64,000 bases of DNA, from assembly GCA_903876735.1 (NCBI GenBank), contig CAIRAW010000014.1, positions 161,776 to 225,775 of the forward strand. The letters are read 5' to 3'. Position 1 is the first letter of the stretch. The number at the start of each line of letters is the position of its first letter. Source of the stretch: an uncultured beta proteobacterium. Its GTDB lineage: Bacteria > Pseudomonadota > Gammaproteobacteria > Burkholderiales > Burkholderiaceae_C. The position numbers and the translations under genes were made by a program. Positions 38,076 to 47,008 of this stretch are shown piece by piece. Under the pieces are notes generated by a model that saw only the letters and a program-made list of their open reading frames with translations, ran no database searches and was not told the origin of the DNA.

Positions 38076-38966
38076 TCAGGACTTGTTTCGCGTAACAACG
38101 CGGGCCAGGATGTTGAGCCCCAGCACCGCAATCGTGATGATGAAGACGCCGGCCCAGGCCAGCTTCTGCCAGTTCTCGTAAGGGCTCATGGCGAACTTGA
38201 AGATGGTGACCGGCAGACTCGCCATCGGCTCGCCCAGACTCGAAGTCCAGAACTGATTGCTCAGCGCGGTAAACAGCAAAGGCGCGGTTTCACCCGCAAT
38301 GCGCGCCACCGCCAGCAGGATGCCGGTGATGATGCCGGCGCGTGCCGCCGTCATGGTGATGCTGATGATCACCTTCCACTTCGGTGCGCCCAGCGCGTAG
38401 GCCGCCTCGCGCAGACCGGCGGGCACCAGTTGCAGCATGTTCTCGGTGGTGCGGATCACCACCGGAATCACGATCAGCGCCAGCGCCATGATGCCGGCAT
38501 AACCCGAAAACGACTTGAAGCGCGTGACCACCACGGCATAGACAAACAGGCCAATCACGATCGACGGCGCCGACAGCAGGATGTCATTGACGAAACGCGT
38601 TGTTTGCGCAAGCCAGCCCTTGGTATCGAATTCAGCCAGGTAGATGCCGGCCATGATGCCAATCGGCGTGCCGACAAAGGTCGCCAGCAAAACCATCAGG
38701 AAGGAACCGTAAATGGCGTTGGCCAAACCGCCGGCGTCGTTCGGTGGCGGCGTCATCTGCGTCAGGGTATCGAGCGTGAGCCCACCAATACCCAGGCGAA
38801 CGGTTTCAAACAGAATCCAGAACAGCCAGAACAGGCCAAAGGCCATGGCCGTCAGTGACAGCGTCAGAGCAATCAGATTGACGCGTTTGCGCTGCGCATA
38901 ACGCGCCTGGCGCATCTGGTTCAGGTCGGCTGCCTGCAACAGGCGTTGCGCGGTACTCGTACTCAT
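38076..38966 (-). CDS. pstA: Phosphate ABC transporter permease PstA
   Basis: The 296-aa inner-membrane permease has about six helices and the EAA loop ([20 protein letters not shown]). [23 protein letters not shown] near the end is typical of PstA. The start overlaps the pstC stop by four bases. It forms the translocation channel with PstC. Confidence 0.97.
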   Translation of the reverse strand: MSTSTAQRLLQAADLNQMRQARYAQRKRVNLIALTLSLTAMAFGLFWLFWILFETVRLGIGGLTLDTLTQMTPPPNDAGGLANAIYGSFLMVLLATFVGTPIGIMAGIYLAEFDTKGWLAQTTRFVNDILLSAPSIVIGLFVYAVVVTRFKSFSGYAGIMALALIVIPVVIRTTENMLQLVPAGLREAAYALGAPKWKVIISITMTAARAGIITGILLAVARIAGETAPLLFTALSNQFWTSSLGEPMASLPVTIFKFAMSPYENWQKLAWAGVFIITIAVLGLNILARVVTRNKS

Positions 38967-39994
38967 GTCTTGGCCCCTTCACCCTTGCGCAGCTGCGCCA
39001 GCAGTATTTTGGACAGCGTCAGGATGACAAAGGTGATGAAGAACAGCACCAGCCCCAGGTACATCAGTGCGGCCTGGTGCAAACCGGCGCCAGCCTCGGC
39101 AAACTCGTTGGCCAATGCCGAGGTAATGCTGTTGGCAGCCTGGAACAGGCTGAGCGAATCAAGCTGGTTGAAGTTGCCGATGACAAAGGTAACGGCCATG
39201 GTCTCGCCGATGGCGCGCCCCAGGCCCAGCATGATGCCGCCAACGACGCCGGCCTTGGTATAAGGCAGCACCACGGTGGAGACGACCTCCCAGGTGGTGG
39301 CGCCCAGGCCGTAGGCCGATTCCTTGAGCAGGGTCGGTGTGACCTCGAAAACATCGCGCATGACGGCGGCGATGAACGGAATGATCATGATGGCCAGAAT
39401 GATGCCGGCCGACAGAATGCCAATGCCCACCGGCGGGCCGGATACAAAAGCACCCAGATACGGAACGCCTGAAAACACAGCCTGCAATGGTTGCTGCACA
39501 TAGGTCGCCAGCAGCGGACCAAACACCAGCAAACCCCACATGCCATAGACGATGGAGGGAATCGCGGCCAGCAGTTCGATAGCGGTTCCCAAAGGACGCT
39601 TGAGCCAGGCTGGCGACAGCTCGGTCAGAAAAACCGCAATGCCAAAACTCACCGGCACGGCGATGAGCAAGGCAATCAGCGAGGTCATCAAGGTGCCGTA
39701 AATCATGACCAGGCCGCCAAATTCTTCCTTGACCGGGTCCCAGGTGGTGCTGGCCAGAAAGCCAAAGCCGTACTTGCTGATAGCGGGCCAGGCGCTGATG
39801 GTCAGCGAGGCCAGAATGGCAACCAGCATGGCCAGCGTCAACCAGGCCGCACCTTTGGCCAGCCAGCCAAAAATGCGGTCGGCCATCGGACCGGATCGGG
39901 GCGCTTTGGCCGGAGGAGGATTTGTCATAACACGCCCGGTAGATCTCGCAGACAGGTTGACAGGCAGCTGATTCGCCGGAAGTGTGATGGACAC
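38963..39994 (-). CDS. pstC: Phosphate ABC transporter permease PstC
   Basis: The 343-aa permease has about six helices. [23 protein letters not shown] and [31 protein letters not shown] are diagnostic of PstC, and the EAA loop is [21 protein letters not shown] basic N-terminal tail of about 45 residues precedes the first helix. It pairs with PstA and follows pstS after 32 bases. Confidence 0.97.
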   Translation of the reverse strand: MSITLPANQLPVNLSARSTGRVMTNPPPAKAPRSGPMADRIFGWLAKGAAWLTLAMLVAILASLTISAWPAISKYGFGFLASTTWDPVKEEFGGLVMIYGTLMTSLIALLIAVPVSFGIAVFLTELSPAWLKRPLGTAIELLAAIPSIVYGMWGLLVFGPLLATYVQQPLQAVFSGVPYLGAFVSGPPVGIGILSAGIILAIMIIPFIAAVMRDVFEVTPTLLKESAYGLGATTWEVVSTVVLPYTKAGVVGGIMLGLGRAIGETMAVTFVIGNFNQLDSLSLFQAANSITSALANEFAEAGAGLHQAALMYLGLVLFFITFVILTLSKILLAQLRKGEGAKT

Positions 39995-40026
39995 GGTTCT
40001 ACCTCTGTGAATCGAAGCGCGCTGTA

Positions 40027-41070
40027 TTACTTAAAAGCCACGTGCTTGCCGGAAGCGTCCGTGGTTTGCGACCAGGCCTTCTCGATTGAAGCAATCACGT
40101 TGGCCGGCATCGGCACATAGTCCAGATCGGTCGCAGCCTTGCCACCGCTCTTATAGGCCCATGTAAAGAACTTGAAGGCTTCGGTGGCATTGGCAGGCTT
40201 GTCCTGCTTGATGTGCATCAGGATGAAGGTAGCCGTGGAGATGGGCCAGGCATTCTTGCCAGGCTGGTCGGTGATCAGTTGGTAGAACGACTTGTTCCAG
40301 TCCGCACCCGCGGCAGCGGCCTTGAAGGCCTCGTCATCCGGCGCCACGAACACGCCGTCCTTGTTTTTCAGCAAGGTGTAGGTCATCTTGTTCTGCTTGA
40401 CGTAAGAGTATTCAACATAGCCGATCGAATTGGGCAGGCGGTTGACAAAAGCGGCAACGCCTTCATTACCCTTGCCACCGGCACCCACCGGCCAGTTTAC
40501 GGCTGTGCCCTCACCCACCTTGGCCTTCCACTCGGCGTGGACGCGGCTCAGGTAATTGGTGAAATTGAAGGTGGTGCCCGAACCATCGGCGCGGCGCACC
40601 GGGGCAATGGCTGCATCAGGCAGCGCCAGGGTCGGGTTCAGCGCCTTGATGGCAGCGTCGTTCCATTTGGTGATCTTGCCCAGATAAATGTCGCCCAGCA
40701 CCTGGCCGTCAAGCTTCATCTGGCCCGGTGCAATGCCCTTGACATTGATCACCGGCACGGTACCGCCGATCACGGTGGGGAACTGGAACTGGCCCTTGGC
40801 TTTGAGGACCTCATCGGTTTGCGGCATGTCGGAAGCACCGAAATCGACGGTTTTGGAATCGATCTGCTTGATGCCAGCACCGGAGCCAACCGACTGGTAA
40901 TTGACCTTGACGCCGGTCGCCTTGTTGTATTCAGCCGCCCATTTGGAATACAGAGGTGCCGGGAAACTGGCGCCAGCGCCGGTGATTTCCTGTGCGCCTG
41001 CCAAAGTGAAGCACGACATGGCAAGCACGCCAGTCACACTGAACAGGGAGAGTTTGAAGCTGGTTTTCAT
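40027..41070 (-). CDS. pstS: Phosphate-binding protein PstS
   Basis: The 347-aa periplasmic protein has a signal peptide ([20 protein letters not shown]). Phosphate-binding loops are seen at [38 protein letters not shown] and [15 protein letters not shown]. It delivers Pi to PstCAB and is the first gene of the pst-pho operon. A PHO box lies about 65 bases upstream of the start. Confidence 0.98.
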   Translation of the reverse strand: MKTSFKLSLFSVTGVLAMSCFTLAGAQEITGAGASFPAPLYSKWAAEYNKATGVKVNYQSVGSGAGIKQIDSKTVDFGASDMPQTDEVLKAKGQFQFPTVIGGTVPVINVKGIAPGQMKLDGQVLGDIYLGKITKWNDAAIKALNPTLALPDAAIAPVRRADGSGTTFNFTNYLSRVHAEWKAKVGEGTAVNWPVGAGGKGNEGVAAFVNRLPNSIGYVEYSYVKQNKMTYTLLKNKDGVFVAPDDEAFKAAAAGADWNKSFYQLITDQPGKNAWPISTATFILMHIKQDKPANATEAFKFFTWAYKSGGKAATDLDYVPMPANVIASIEKAWSQTTDASGKHVAFK

Positions 41071-41118
41071 CGGAATACCTTTTGCGTTGAATGGGGATAA
41101 CTCTGCAGTAACGGCGCA

Positions 41119-41151
41119 ACTATAAGTAGCTTATGTGACATTGGTGTGACA
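41119..41151 (-). promoter_or_regulatory. PHO box and -10 element of pstS
   Basis: On the minus strand two perfect TGTCACA half-sites (41145-41151 and 41134-41140) are 11 bp apart. The -10 TATAGT (41119-41124) lies exactly 10 bp past the half-site core. There is no separate -35, as expected where PhoB recruits RNA polymerase. The site faces a second PHO box for ppk2 on the other strand. Confidence 0.9.
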
Positions 41152-41208
41152 TTTTTCTGATTGAACAGCCGGGCAAATCATGGAAACCGAGCTGGTTTAA
41201 CACCTTTT

Positions 41209-41241
41209 TGTCATATTTTCGTCACGAAAACTTCGTAGTCT
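41209..41241 (+). promoter_or_regulatory. PHO box and -10 element of ppk2
   Basis: Half-sites TGTCAT (41209-41214) and CGTCAC (41220-41225) are 11 bp apart, and TAGTCT (41236-41241) follows after 10 bp. The geometry is identical to that of pstS. It lies 37 bases before the ppk2 start codon. Confidence 0.8.
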
Positions 41242-41277
41242 TACGGACCTGCAAAAGCATTCACTCAGGAGCCCGGC

Positions 41278-42195
41278 TTGAATTCAACCGATGATGACTT
41301 GGTCCAGCGCATCAAACGCGATCTGGCCGACAGCTACGACGAAGAACTGGAACTTGAACTCGAAGATCGCAATGTCGACGAGTTGGCCGGGAGTTTGCTC
41401 GACACCAGTTCGGCTCAGTACAAAGAAAGCCGTCGCCAGTATTTCCGCGAACTGTTCCGCATGCAGGGCGAACTGGTCAAGTTGCAGGACTGGGTGGTCA
41501 AGACCGGCCACAAAGTGGTGATCCTGTTTGAAGGCCGCGACGCAGCCGGCAAAGGCGGCGTCATCAAGCGCATCACGCAGCGGCTGAACCCGCGCGTCTG
41601 CCGCGTGGCAGCCCTGCCGGCACCCAACGCACGCGAGCAGACCCAGTGGTATTTTCAGCGCTACGCGGCGCACCTGCCGGGCGCCGGCGAGATGGTCCTG
41701 TTCGATCGCAGTTGGTACAACCGCGCCGGGGTTGAGCGCGTGATGGAATTTTGTTCGGACGACCAGTACGAGGAGTTCTTCCGCTCGGTCCCGGAATTCG
41801 AGAAGATGCTGGTGCGCTCTGGCATCCAGCTCATCAAATACTGGTTCTCCATCTCGGACGAGGAGCAGCATTTGCGCTTCATGGGCCGCATCCACGATCC
41901 CCTCAAGCAATGGAAACTCAGCCCGATGGACATGGAGTCGCGCCGGCGCTGGGAAGAGTACACCAAGGCCAAGGAAATCATGCTGGAGCGGACCCACATT
42001 GCCGAAGCGCCCTGGTGGGTCGTTCAAGCGGTCGACAAGAAGAAGGCCCGACTCAATTGCATCCACCACCTGCTGCAGCAAATTCCCTATGGCGAAATTG
42101 CGCACCCGACTATCGTGCTGCCGCCACGTGAACGCCATGATGACTACGTTCGCCAACCGGTACCGCAGGAAATCGTGGTGCCGGAAGTCTATTGA
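41278..42195 (+). CDS. ppk2: Polyphosphate kinase 2
   Basis: The 305-aa PPK2-family enzyme has Walker A LFEGRDAAGKGGVIKRI near residue 86, Walker B LFDRSWYNRAGVERVM, and a lid segment with RMHDP-like GRIHDPLKQWKLSPMD. PPK2 transfers phosphate between polyphosphate and nucleotides, often making GTP or ATP from polyP. The TTG start at 41278 is chosen because AGGAG lies six bases upstream; the acidic N-terminal 35 residues resemble those of longer PPK2 proteins. It is divergent from pstS and has its own PHO box. Confidence 0.93.
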   Translation: MNSTDDDLVQRIKRDLADSYDEELELELEDRNVDELAGSLLDTSSAQYKESRRQYFRELFRMQGELVKLQDWVVKTGHKVVILFEGRDAAGKGGVIKRITQRLNPRVCRVAALPAPNAREQTQWYFQRYAAHLPGAGEMVLFDRSWYNRAGVERVMEFCSDDQYEEFFRSVPEFEKMLVRSGIQLIKYWFSISDEEQHLRFMGRIHDPLKQWKLSPMDMESRRRWEEYTKAKEIMLERTHIAEAPWWVVQAVDKKKARLNCIHHLLQQIPYGEIAHPTIVLPPRERHDDYVRQPVPQEIVVPEVY

Positions 42196-42226
42196 GCGCC
42201 TCCAGCCTGTTCACAGCAGCAGCAAA

Positions 42227-42270
42227 AGTCACGACACAGTCACAACACTGTCACATACGGTCGCTACGCT
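42227..42270 (+). promoter_or_regulatory. Triple PHO half-site array and -10 for the fasciclin gene
   Basis: GTCAC occurs at 42228, 42239 and 42250, exactly 11 bp apart, with a weaker GTCGC at 42260. The -10 candidate TACGCT (42265-42270) lies 10 bp beyond the third half-site. This is an extended PHO box, with about 30 bases of leader before the ATG. Confidence 0.8.
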
Positions 42271-42300
42271 TGCGTCATCTCATTTATCCGGAGTACTTTC

Positions 42301-42783
42301 ATGTTCAATCGTCGCGCTTTGGGCCTCGCCCTGATTACCCTCGCCCTCGCTGGCTGTGCCACTGTTTCAGCGCCTGTTTCGGTCGCCGACAGCATTTCCA
42401 ACAACCCAAGCCTGAGCACTCTGAGCGGCCTGATGGTACAAGCCGGCCTGCCTGCCACGCTGCAAGGCGCCGGCCCGTTCACTGTGTTCGCACCGAGCAA
42501 CGAAGCCTTCAAGGCGCTCCCGGCAAAGACCATGGACGATCTGGCCAAACACCCGGCGAAACTCAAGGACCTGCTGACGTTTCATGTGGTTGCCGGCAAA
42601 TTGACCGCAGCCACTATCAAAAATTCTTCCGTCAAAACCGTAAATGGTGCCGAACTGGCCCTGTCCAAGGCCGGCGAATTTGTCACCATCGAACAAGCTA
42701 TGGTCCAGACCGCCGACATCCAGGCCAGCAACGGCGTCATCCACATCATCGACAGCGTGCTGATTCCCCCGCACAAAAAGTAA
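42301..42783 (+). CDS. Fasciclin (FAS1) domain lipoprotein
   Basis: The 160-aa protein has a lipoprotein signal peptide (LITLALAGCATVS, lipobox LAGC near residue 19) followed by one FAS1 domain. The two FAS1 signatures are visible: GPFTVFAPSNEAFKALP near residue 58 and LLTFHVVAGKLTAATI. The last strand NGVIHIIDSVLIPP closes the domain. Such proteins act in adhesion or matrix contacts. GGAG lies six bases before the ATG. Its position between ppk2 and ppx, with its own PHO box, suggests induction under phosphate limitation. Confidence 0.9.
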   Translation: MFNRRALGLALITLALAGCATVSAPVSVADSISNNPSLSTLSGLMVQAGLPATLQGAGPFTVFAPSNEAFKALPAKTMDDLAKHPAKLKDLLTFHVVAGKLTAATIKNSSVKTVNGAELALSKAGEFVTIEQAMVQTADIQASNGVIHIIDSVLIPPHKK

Positions 42784-42882
42784 AGCGCACGCTCCTTTCG
42801 GGGCGTCTACGCAGCATGATGACAAGCGACGGGTTGGTTCCAGATGCTATGCTGAGCACTGAGATACAGGGAAACTTAGCTG

Positions 42883-44388
42883 ATGCAAGATGGAACACGC
42901 CTGGCGGCTGTCGATTTGGGTTCGAACAGTTTTCGCCTTGAAATTGGACACGTTGAACACGGCCAGTTTTACCGCACCGAATACTTGAAGGAAACTGTCC
43001 GCCAGGGCAGTGGCCTGGATGAAGAGCGCAACCTGACACCCGAGGCCATGCAGCGGGGCTGGGATTGCCTGGCTCGCTTTGGTGAGCGTCTGGCCGGCTT
43101 CGACAGCACTGAGGTTTGCGCTGTCGCCACCCAAACCTTGCGCGAAGCGCGCAACCGCGAAGAATTCCTGCACAAAGCCAGTGAGTTTTTAGGTTTCCCG
43201 ATCGATGTGATCTCGGGCCGCGAAGAAGCGCGGCTGATCTACCAGGGCGTTGCCCACTCGCTGCCACCCAGTGACGAGCGCCGTTTGGTCATCGACATTG
43301 GCGGTCGCTCGACCGAACTCATCCTGGGCAAGGGCTGGAAGCCGAAAATGATGGAGTCGTACCGGGTTGGCAGCATTGCCTGGTCGGCCCGCTACTTTGC
43401 CGACAACCAGTTCACCCGTCATGCGTTTCAAATGGCCGAGATTGCCGCCAAGGCGGTTCTGGACGAGGCCCTTAACGCCTACCGACCGGACGCGTGGGAT
43501 GTGGCCTATGGTTCAGCCGGAACCGTGGGCGCTATTGGCGACATCTTGGTGGCGGCCGGTTGGGCCGCGGGCAGCGTTGACCGCGAAGGACTGGATTGGC
43601 TGCAGGACAAGCTGATCAGCGCCAAAAGCGCCGACCGGTTGCGCTTGGCCGGCTTGAAAGACGATCGGCGCACCATCATCGGTGGCGGCTTGAGCGTATT
43701 GCGCGCTGTCTTTGACCTGCTGCAAATTGACCGCATGCACTTGACAAACGGCGGTCTGCGCCACGGCGTGCTGCTCAACCTGATGGGCAACACCCCGGAT
43801 CAAACCGATGTACGCGCCAGGTCGGTGCAACGGCTGGAAAGCAAATTTGGCACCGATACCACGCATGGCTTGCGCGTCGCCAAAGTGGCGTTGCAGCTAT
43901 TTGTGCAATTGCAGTCAACGCTGAAGTCCGTGAACACCAAAGACGAACGCCTGGGCCGCAAACTCGCCTGGGCTGCCCAGTTGCACGAAATTGGCAGCCG
44001 CATTTCGCACAGCGACTACCACAAGCACGGCGCCTACATTCTGGACAATTCCGATGCCCTGGGCTTTTCCTTGCCGGAACTGCACCGTCTCAGCCAATTG
44101 GTGTTGGGACACCGCGGCAAGCTGCGCAAACTGGAAGTTGACTTTGAGGACGCCGAGTTCATGGCGCAATTGCTGGCCCTGCGACTGGCCGTCATCTTGT
44201 GCCACGCCCGGCGCGATCCTGATTTGAACGGTCTGCAACTGATGTGCAGCGCCACCAAAGACAAGACCTTTGTTGTCACGTGTCTGAGCGCATGGATGCA
44301 AAGCTACCCGCAGTCGGCCCATCTGCTGCGCGAAGAGGTGCTGGCATGGCAAAAAACTCCCTGGGTTCTGTTCTTTTCGCCAGATTGA
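42883..44388 (+). CDS. ppx: Exopolyphosphatase / pppGpp phosphohydrolase
   Basis: The 501-aa Ppx/GppA enzyme has an actin-like fold with AAVDLGSNSFRLEIG (phosphate-1 loop), FPIDVISGREEARLIYQGVAH with the catalytic Glu, and VIDIGGRSTELILG (phosphate-2). A C-terminal HD-like domain (WAAQLHEIGSRISHSDYHKHGAYIL) follows from about residue 330. It releases Pi from polyphosphate ends, complementing PPK2. No PHO box was found in its 100-base leader; a TATGCT -10-like sequence is at 42846-42851. Confidence 0.95.
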   Translation: MQDGTRLAAVDLGSNSFRLEIGHVEHGQFYRTEYLKETVRQGSGLDEERNLTPEAMQRGWDCLARFGERLAGFDSTEVCAVATQTLREARNREEFLHKASEFLGFPIDVISGREEARLIYQGVAHSLPPSDERRLVIDIGGRSTELILGKGWKPKMMESYRVGSIAWSARYFADNQFTRHAFQMAEIAAKAVLDEALNAYRPDAWDVAYGSAGTVGAIGDILVAAGWAAGSVDREGLDWLQDKLISAKSADRLRLAGLKDDRRTIIGGGLSVLRAVFDLLQIDRMHLTNGGLRHGVLLNLMGNTPDQTDVRARSVQRLESKFGTDTTHGLRVAKVALQLFVQLQSTLKSVNTKDERLGRKLAWAAQLHEIGSRISHSDYHKHGAYILDNSDALGFSLPELHRLSQLVLGHRGKLRKLEVDFEDAEFMAQLLALRLAVILCHARRDPDLNGLQLMCSATKDKTFVVTCLSAWMQSYPQSAHLLREEVLAWQKTPWVLFFSPD

Positions 44389-44392
44389 GGGC

Positions 44393-44425
44393 CGACAGCC
44401 CGCAGGCTGAGGTCGCGCTTTTTTC
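44393..44425 (+). terminator. Rho-independent terminator after ppx
   Basis: CGACAGCC pairs with GGCTGAGGTCG (two unpaired bases) around a CGCA loop, and a run of six T follows (44419-44424). Confidence 0.75.
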
Positions 44426-44470
44426 TTGACCTCGGGATAATTAACGGTATAAACTGTATACCTCGTTAAT
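44426..44470 (+). promoter_or_regulatory. Promoter with palindromic operator for the H1-like gene
   Basis: The -35 TTGACC (44426-44431) and -10 TATAAA (44448-44453) are 16 bp apart. The -10 sits inside an inverted repeat ATTAACGGTATA (44440-44451), AACTG, TATACCTCGTTAAT (44457-44470), so a repressor could occlude it. The binding protein is unknown. Confidence 0.7.
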
Positions 44471-44487
44471 TTCAAAGGAACCACGAC

Positions 44488-45042
44488 ATGGTCACGACAG
44501 CCAACACAGCCGCAGCGGCAACACCCGCAGCGCCCGCAAAACCCAGCGCAGCCCCTGCGGCCAAGACCGCTGCAGCCAAGAAGCCGGCAGCACCCGCCAG
44601 AAAAGCAGTTCGCAAACCCGTTGCGAAAAAGGTGGTGCGCAAGTCGAAGCCGATCGCCAAGGTTCCGGCAAAAAAAGTCGTCAAGCCATTGATCGTTAAT
44701 GCGTCCAAGGCGCCGGTCAAGATCGCCCCACCCATGCCTGCTGCACCCGTGGTCAAGGCCACAGTCAAAGCAAACGCCAAACCGGCCGCAAAGCCCAAGG
44801 CAGCAAAGCCTGCCAAGGAAAAGAAACCCAAACTGGTTCGTGACAGCTTCACCATTCCAAAGACCGAGTACGTCGTGCTGGAAGAACTCAAGCAGCGCGC
44901 CGGCAAACTCGTCACCCCGGTCAAGAAAAGCGAATTACTGCGCGCTGGCATCAAGGCGCTGGCCGCGATGTCCGACAGCGGATTTTTGGCCGCATTGAAA
45001 GCCGTTCCGGCCATCAAGACCGGGCGTCCGGGCAAAGACTGA
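44488..45042 (+). CDS. Histone H1-like DNA-binding protein with conserved C-terminal domain
   Basis: In this 184-aa protein residues 1-115 are almost entirely Ala, Lys, Pro and Val in repeated P-A-K-K-type units, resembling eukaryotic H1 tails and bacterial H1-like proteins. Residues from about 116 (VRDSFTIPKTEYVVLEELKQ) to the end form a compact domain ending KKSELLRAGIKALAAMSDSG and IKTGRPGKD. The tail is expected to bind DNA; the C-terminal part probably forms a small helical domain, with a ribbon-helix-helix-like pattern. AAAGGAA lies eight bases before the ATG. It sits between ppx and an ABC exporter, transcribed from its own promoter. Confidence 0.8.
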   Translation: MVTTANTAAAATPAAPAKPSAAPAAKTAAAKKPAAPARKAVRKPVAKKVVRKSKPIAKVPAKKVVKPLIVNASKAPVKIAPPMPAAPVVKATVKANAKPAAKPKAAKPAKEKKPKLVRDSFTIPKTEYVVLEELKQRAGKLVTPVKKSELLRAGIKALAAMSDSGFLAALKAVPAIKTGRPGKD

Positions 45043-45086
45043 GGGGCTCTACAGCAGCGCACCGGTCAACCCGGAGCGCTGCGGCG

Positions 45087-46325
45087 TCAGCTTGACGCCA
45101 GGCCCTCGGCAATCGGGCGCCTGAAAACCAGCCACGCTGGCAGCGTGGCGACAACAGCACCGGTCAGGATGAGGCCGGCAAGCAAAAGGCCTTCAGCTGC
45201 GCCAAGCCGCACCGGCATGGCAAACCCAAGCTGCGATGCCATCCAGTGCGAGAGCAGGTTCGACGCGCCCCAGCCCATCAAGGCGCCCAAGGCAGCACCC
45301 GTCGTGATCAACAGGACGACTTCAATCCAGACGACGCTGAAGACATAGAGGCGGCTGGCGCCTATCGCCCTTAGCACGGCAAATTGACGCCGGCGTGCCA
45401 GAAAGCCGACCAGCAGCGCCATCAGCACGGCAGCCACCACCAGTACCTGCGTCGTGATGGCCAGCACCGACATCAAGTCACGCACATTGCCCAAGGTCAG
45501 GTAGAGATCGTTGAGAACTTCAGCCGGAAACACGGCCACGCTGCGCGGCGTCTGAAACACGCCACGCAAGCGATAGGCGCTCGCAACCGAATCCGGTTTG
45601 ATGGCAATCGCAGGGACGCCGGGAATGTCGTCCGGGCCCCAGGGTGGACCGATGTGAGAGCTGGCGCCGCCATGCCCCACAGCCAGGCCATGCACGCGCC
45701 AAACATCTTCAATCGGCACCAGAATCGCGCTGTCCCAGATGTTCCGGCGCGCCGGCAGACGTCCCACCACCGTGTAATGGATCGCGTCGTGTGCGGGATC
45801 AGCGTGCGCGTCTTCGTCATCCTGGGCCCGATGCCGACCGTGCGCAGGGCTGAAGGTCGCACCAATGGCGAGATCGACTCCCGCACCAACCACGGCTTCG
45901 CCGCGCCGCTGAAAAATCCGACCCTGCGTTGGAAGCAGCGTGCCACCCCGAATTGCAAAATCGGCAATGGTGCCAATGATGGCGTGGCCCTGCCAGTTGT
46001 CCCCAAAGCCGACAGGCGCCGCGTATTTGACGCCCGGCGTGGTGCTGGCTTGCAGCAGCAGATCACCCGCGAGCAAGGGAATCGCCTGGGGCCGCAAATA
46101 GACTGAGGTCAGCACCAGTTGCGTGCTGCTGCCGGGCGCGCCGAGCAGCAGATCAAAGTCATCCGCAGCACGGGCACTGCCCTGGCGCAGAGCACGCTCC
46201 TGAGAGATCACAGCGATGCCGGTGGCGACTGAAATGGCAACCAGCAGCACGGTCACCCACACCAGCAAGCGGTTGCGCCGCAGATCGGCTGCAACAATGG
46301 GAAACGGATTGAAGCCTTGCATCAT
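45087..46325 (-). CDS. ABC transporter permease, FtsX/MacB type
   Basis: The 412-aa membrane protein has an N-terminal helix (LLVWVTVLLVAISVATGIAVI), a large periplasmic domain (about residues 45-260), and three C-terminal helices with the FtsX pattern VLMALLVGFLARRRQFAVLRAIGASRLYVF and a final LILTGAVVATLPAWLVFRRP. This topology is that of LolCE/MacB-type machines that work on periplasmic substrates rather than classic importers. The start overlaps the ATPase stop by four bases. A His/Asp-rich stretch (HGRHRAQDDEDAHADPAHD) in the periplasmic loop may bind metal. Confidence 0.85.
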   Translation of the reverse strand: MMQGFNPFPIVAADLRRNRLLVWVTVLLVAISVATGIAVISQERALRQGSARAADDFDLLLGAPGSSTQLVLTSVYLRPQAIPLLAGDLLLQASTTPGVKYAAPVGFGDNWQGHAIIGTIADFAIRGGTLLPTQGRIFQRRGEAVVGAGVDLAIGATFSPAHGRHRAQDDEDAHADPAHDAIHYTVVGRLPARRNIWDSAILVPIEDVWRVHGLAVGHGGASSHIGPPWGPDDIPGVPAIAIKPDSVASAYRLRGVFQTPRSVAVFPAEVLNDLYLTLGNVRDLMSVLAITTQVLVVAAVLMALLVGFLARRRQFAVLRAIGASRLYVFSVVWIEVVLLITTGAALGALMGWGASNLLSHWMASQLGFAMPVRLGAAEGLLLAGLILTGAVVATLPAWLVFRRPIAEGLASS

Positions 46326-47008
46326 GGCGCAGCCAGTTGGCGCAGTTGCCCGTGTTCCAGGCGCAGGCAGCGGTCCATGCGCTGCAGCAATTCCGGTTCA
46401 TGGGTCACCACAATCAGCGTGGCGCCCTGGGATCGCACCAAGGCCAGCAACAAATCACCTATTTGGGTTCTATGGGCAGGGTCGAGGCTGGCGGTCGGTT
46501 CATCGGCCATCACGACGGCGGGTTGCAGCAGCAGGGCGCGCGCCAGGGCAACACGCTGGCGCTCGCCGCGCGAAAGCAGAGCGGTCATACGCTGCCAGGC
46601 GGACAGGCCGACGGCCGTCAGCAGATCACGGGCACGCTGCTGCAAAGCGGCCGTCGCTTTCCAGCCGTCAAAATGCGCTGGCAGCAGCACGTTGTCGATC
46701 ATGGAGAGGCCATCAACCAGATGGAAATCCTGAAAGACAAGCCCAAGCTTGCGGTGCCGCCAGTGACCCAGTGCATCAACCGAGAGCCCGCAGATGTCCG
46801 TGCCGCCCCATGCGATCTGCCCGGCGGTCGGACGGGCGATGCCAGCCAGACAATGAAACAGTGTGGTCTTTCCGGCGCCGGACAGGCCGCTGATGCCCAG
46901 ACTGCTTCCCGCCGAGACTTCAAGCTTGTCAATCGTGAACAAGGGCTTGCCCTGCCCTGCAAACTGCATTGCAAGATCACGAACGCGCAAATCGCCGCCG
47001 CCACTCAC
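46322..47008 (-). CDS. ABC transporter ATP-binding protein, LolD/MacB type
   Basis: The 228-aa ATPase has Walker A GLSGAGKTT near residue 40, the signature LLSRGERQRVALARALL (a variant with SRGE in place of SGGQ), Walker B VVMADEPTASLDP and the switch His in IVVTHEP. It is the partner of the FtsX-type permease that overlaps it. The start overlaps the stop of the preceding exported-protein gene by four bases. Confidence 0.88.
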   Translation of the reverse strand: MSGGGDLRVRDLAMQFAGQGKPLFTIDKLEVSAGSSLGISGLSGAGKTTLFHCLAGIARPTAGQIAWGGTDICGLSVDALGHWRHRKLGLVFQDFHLVDGLSMIDNVLLPAHFDGWKATAALQQRARDLLTAVGLSAWQRMTALLSRGERQRVALARALLLQPAVVMADEPTASLDPAHRTQIGDLLLALVRSQGATLIVVTHEPELLQRMDRCLRLEHGQLRQLAAP

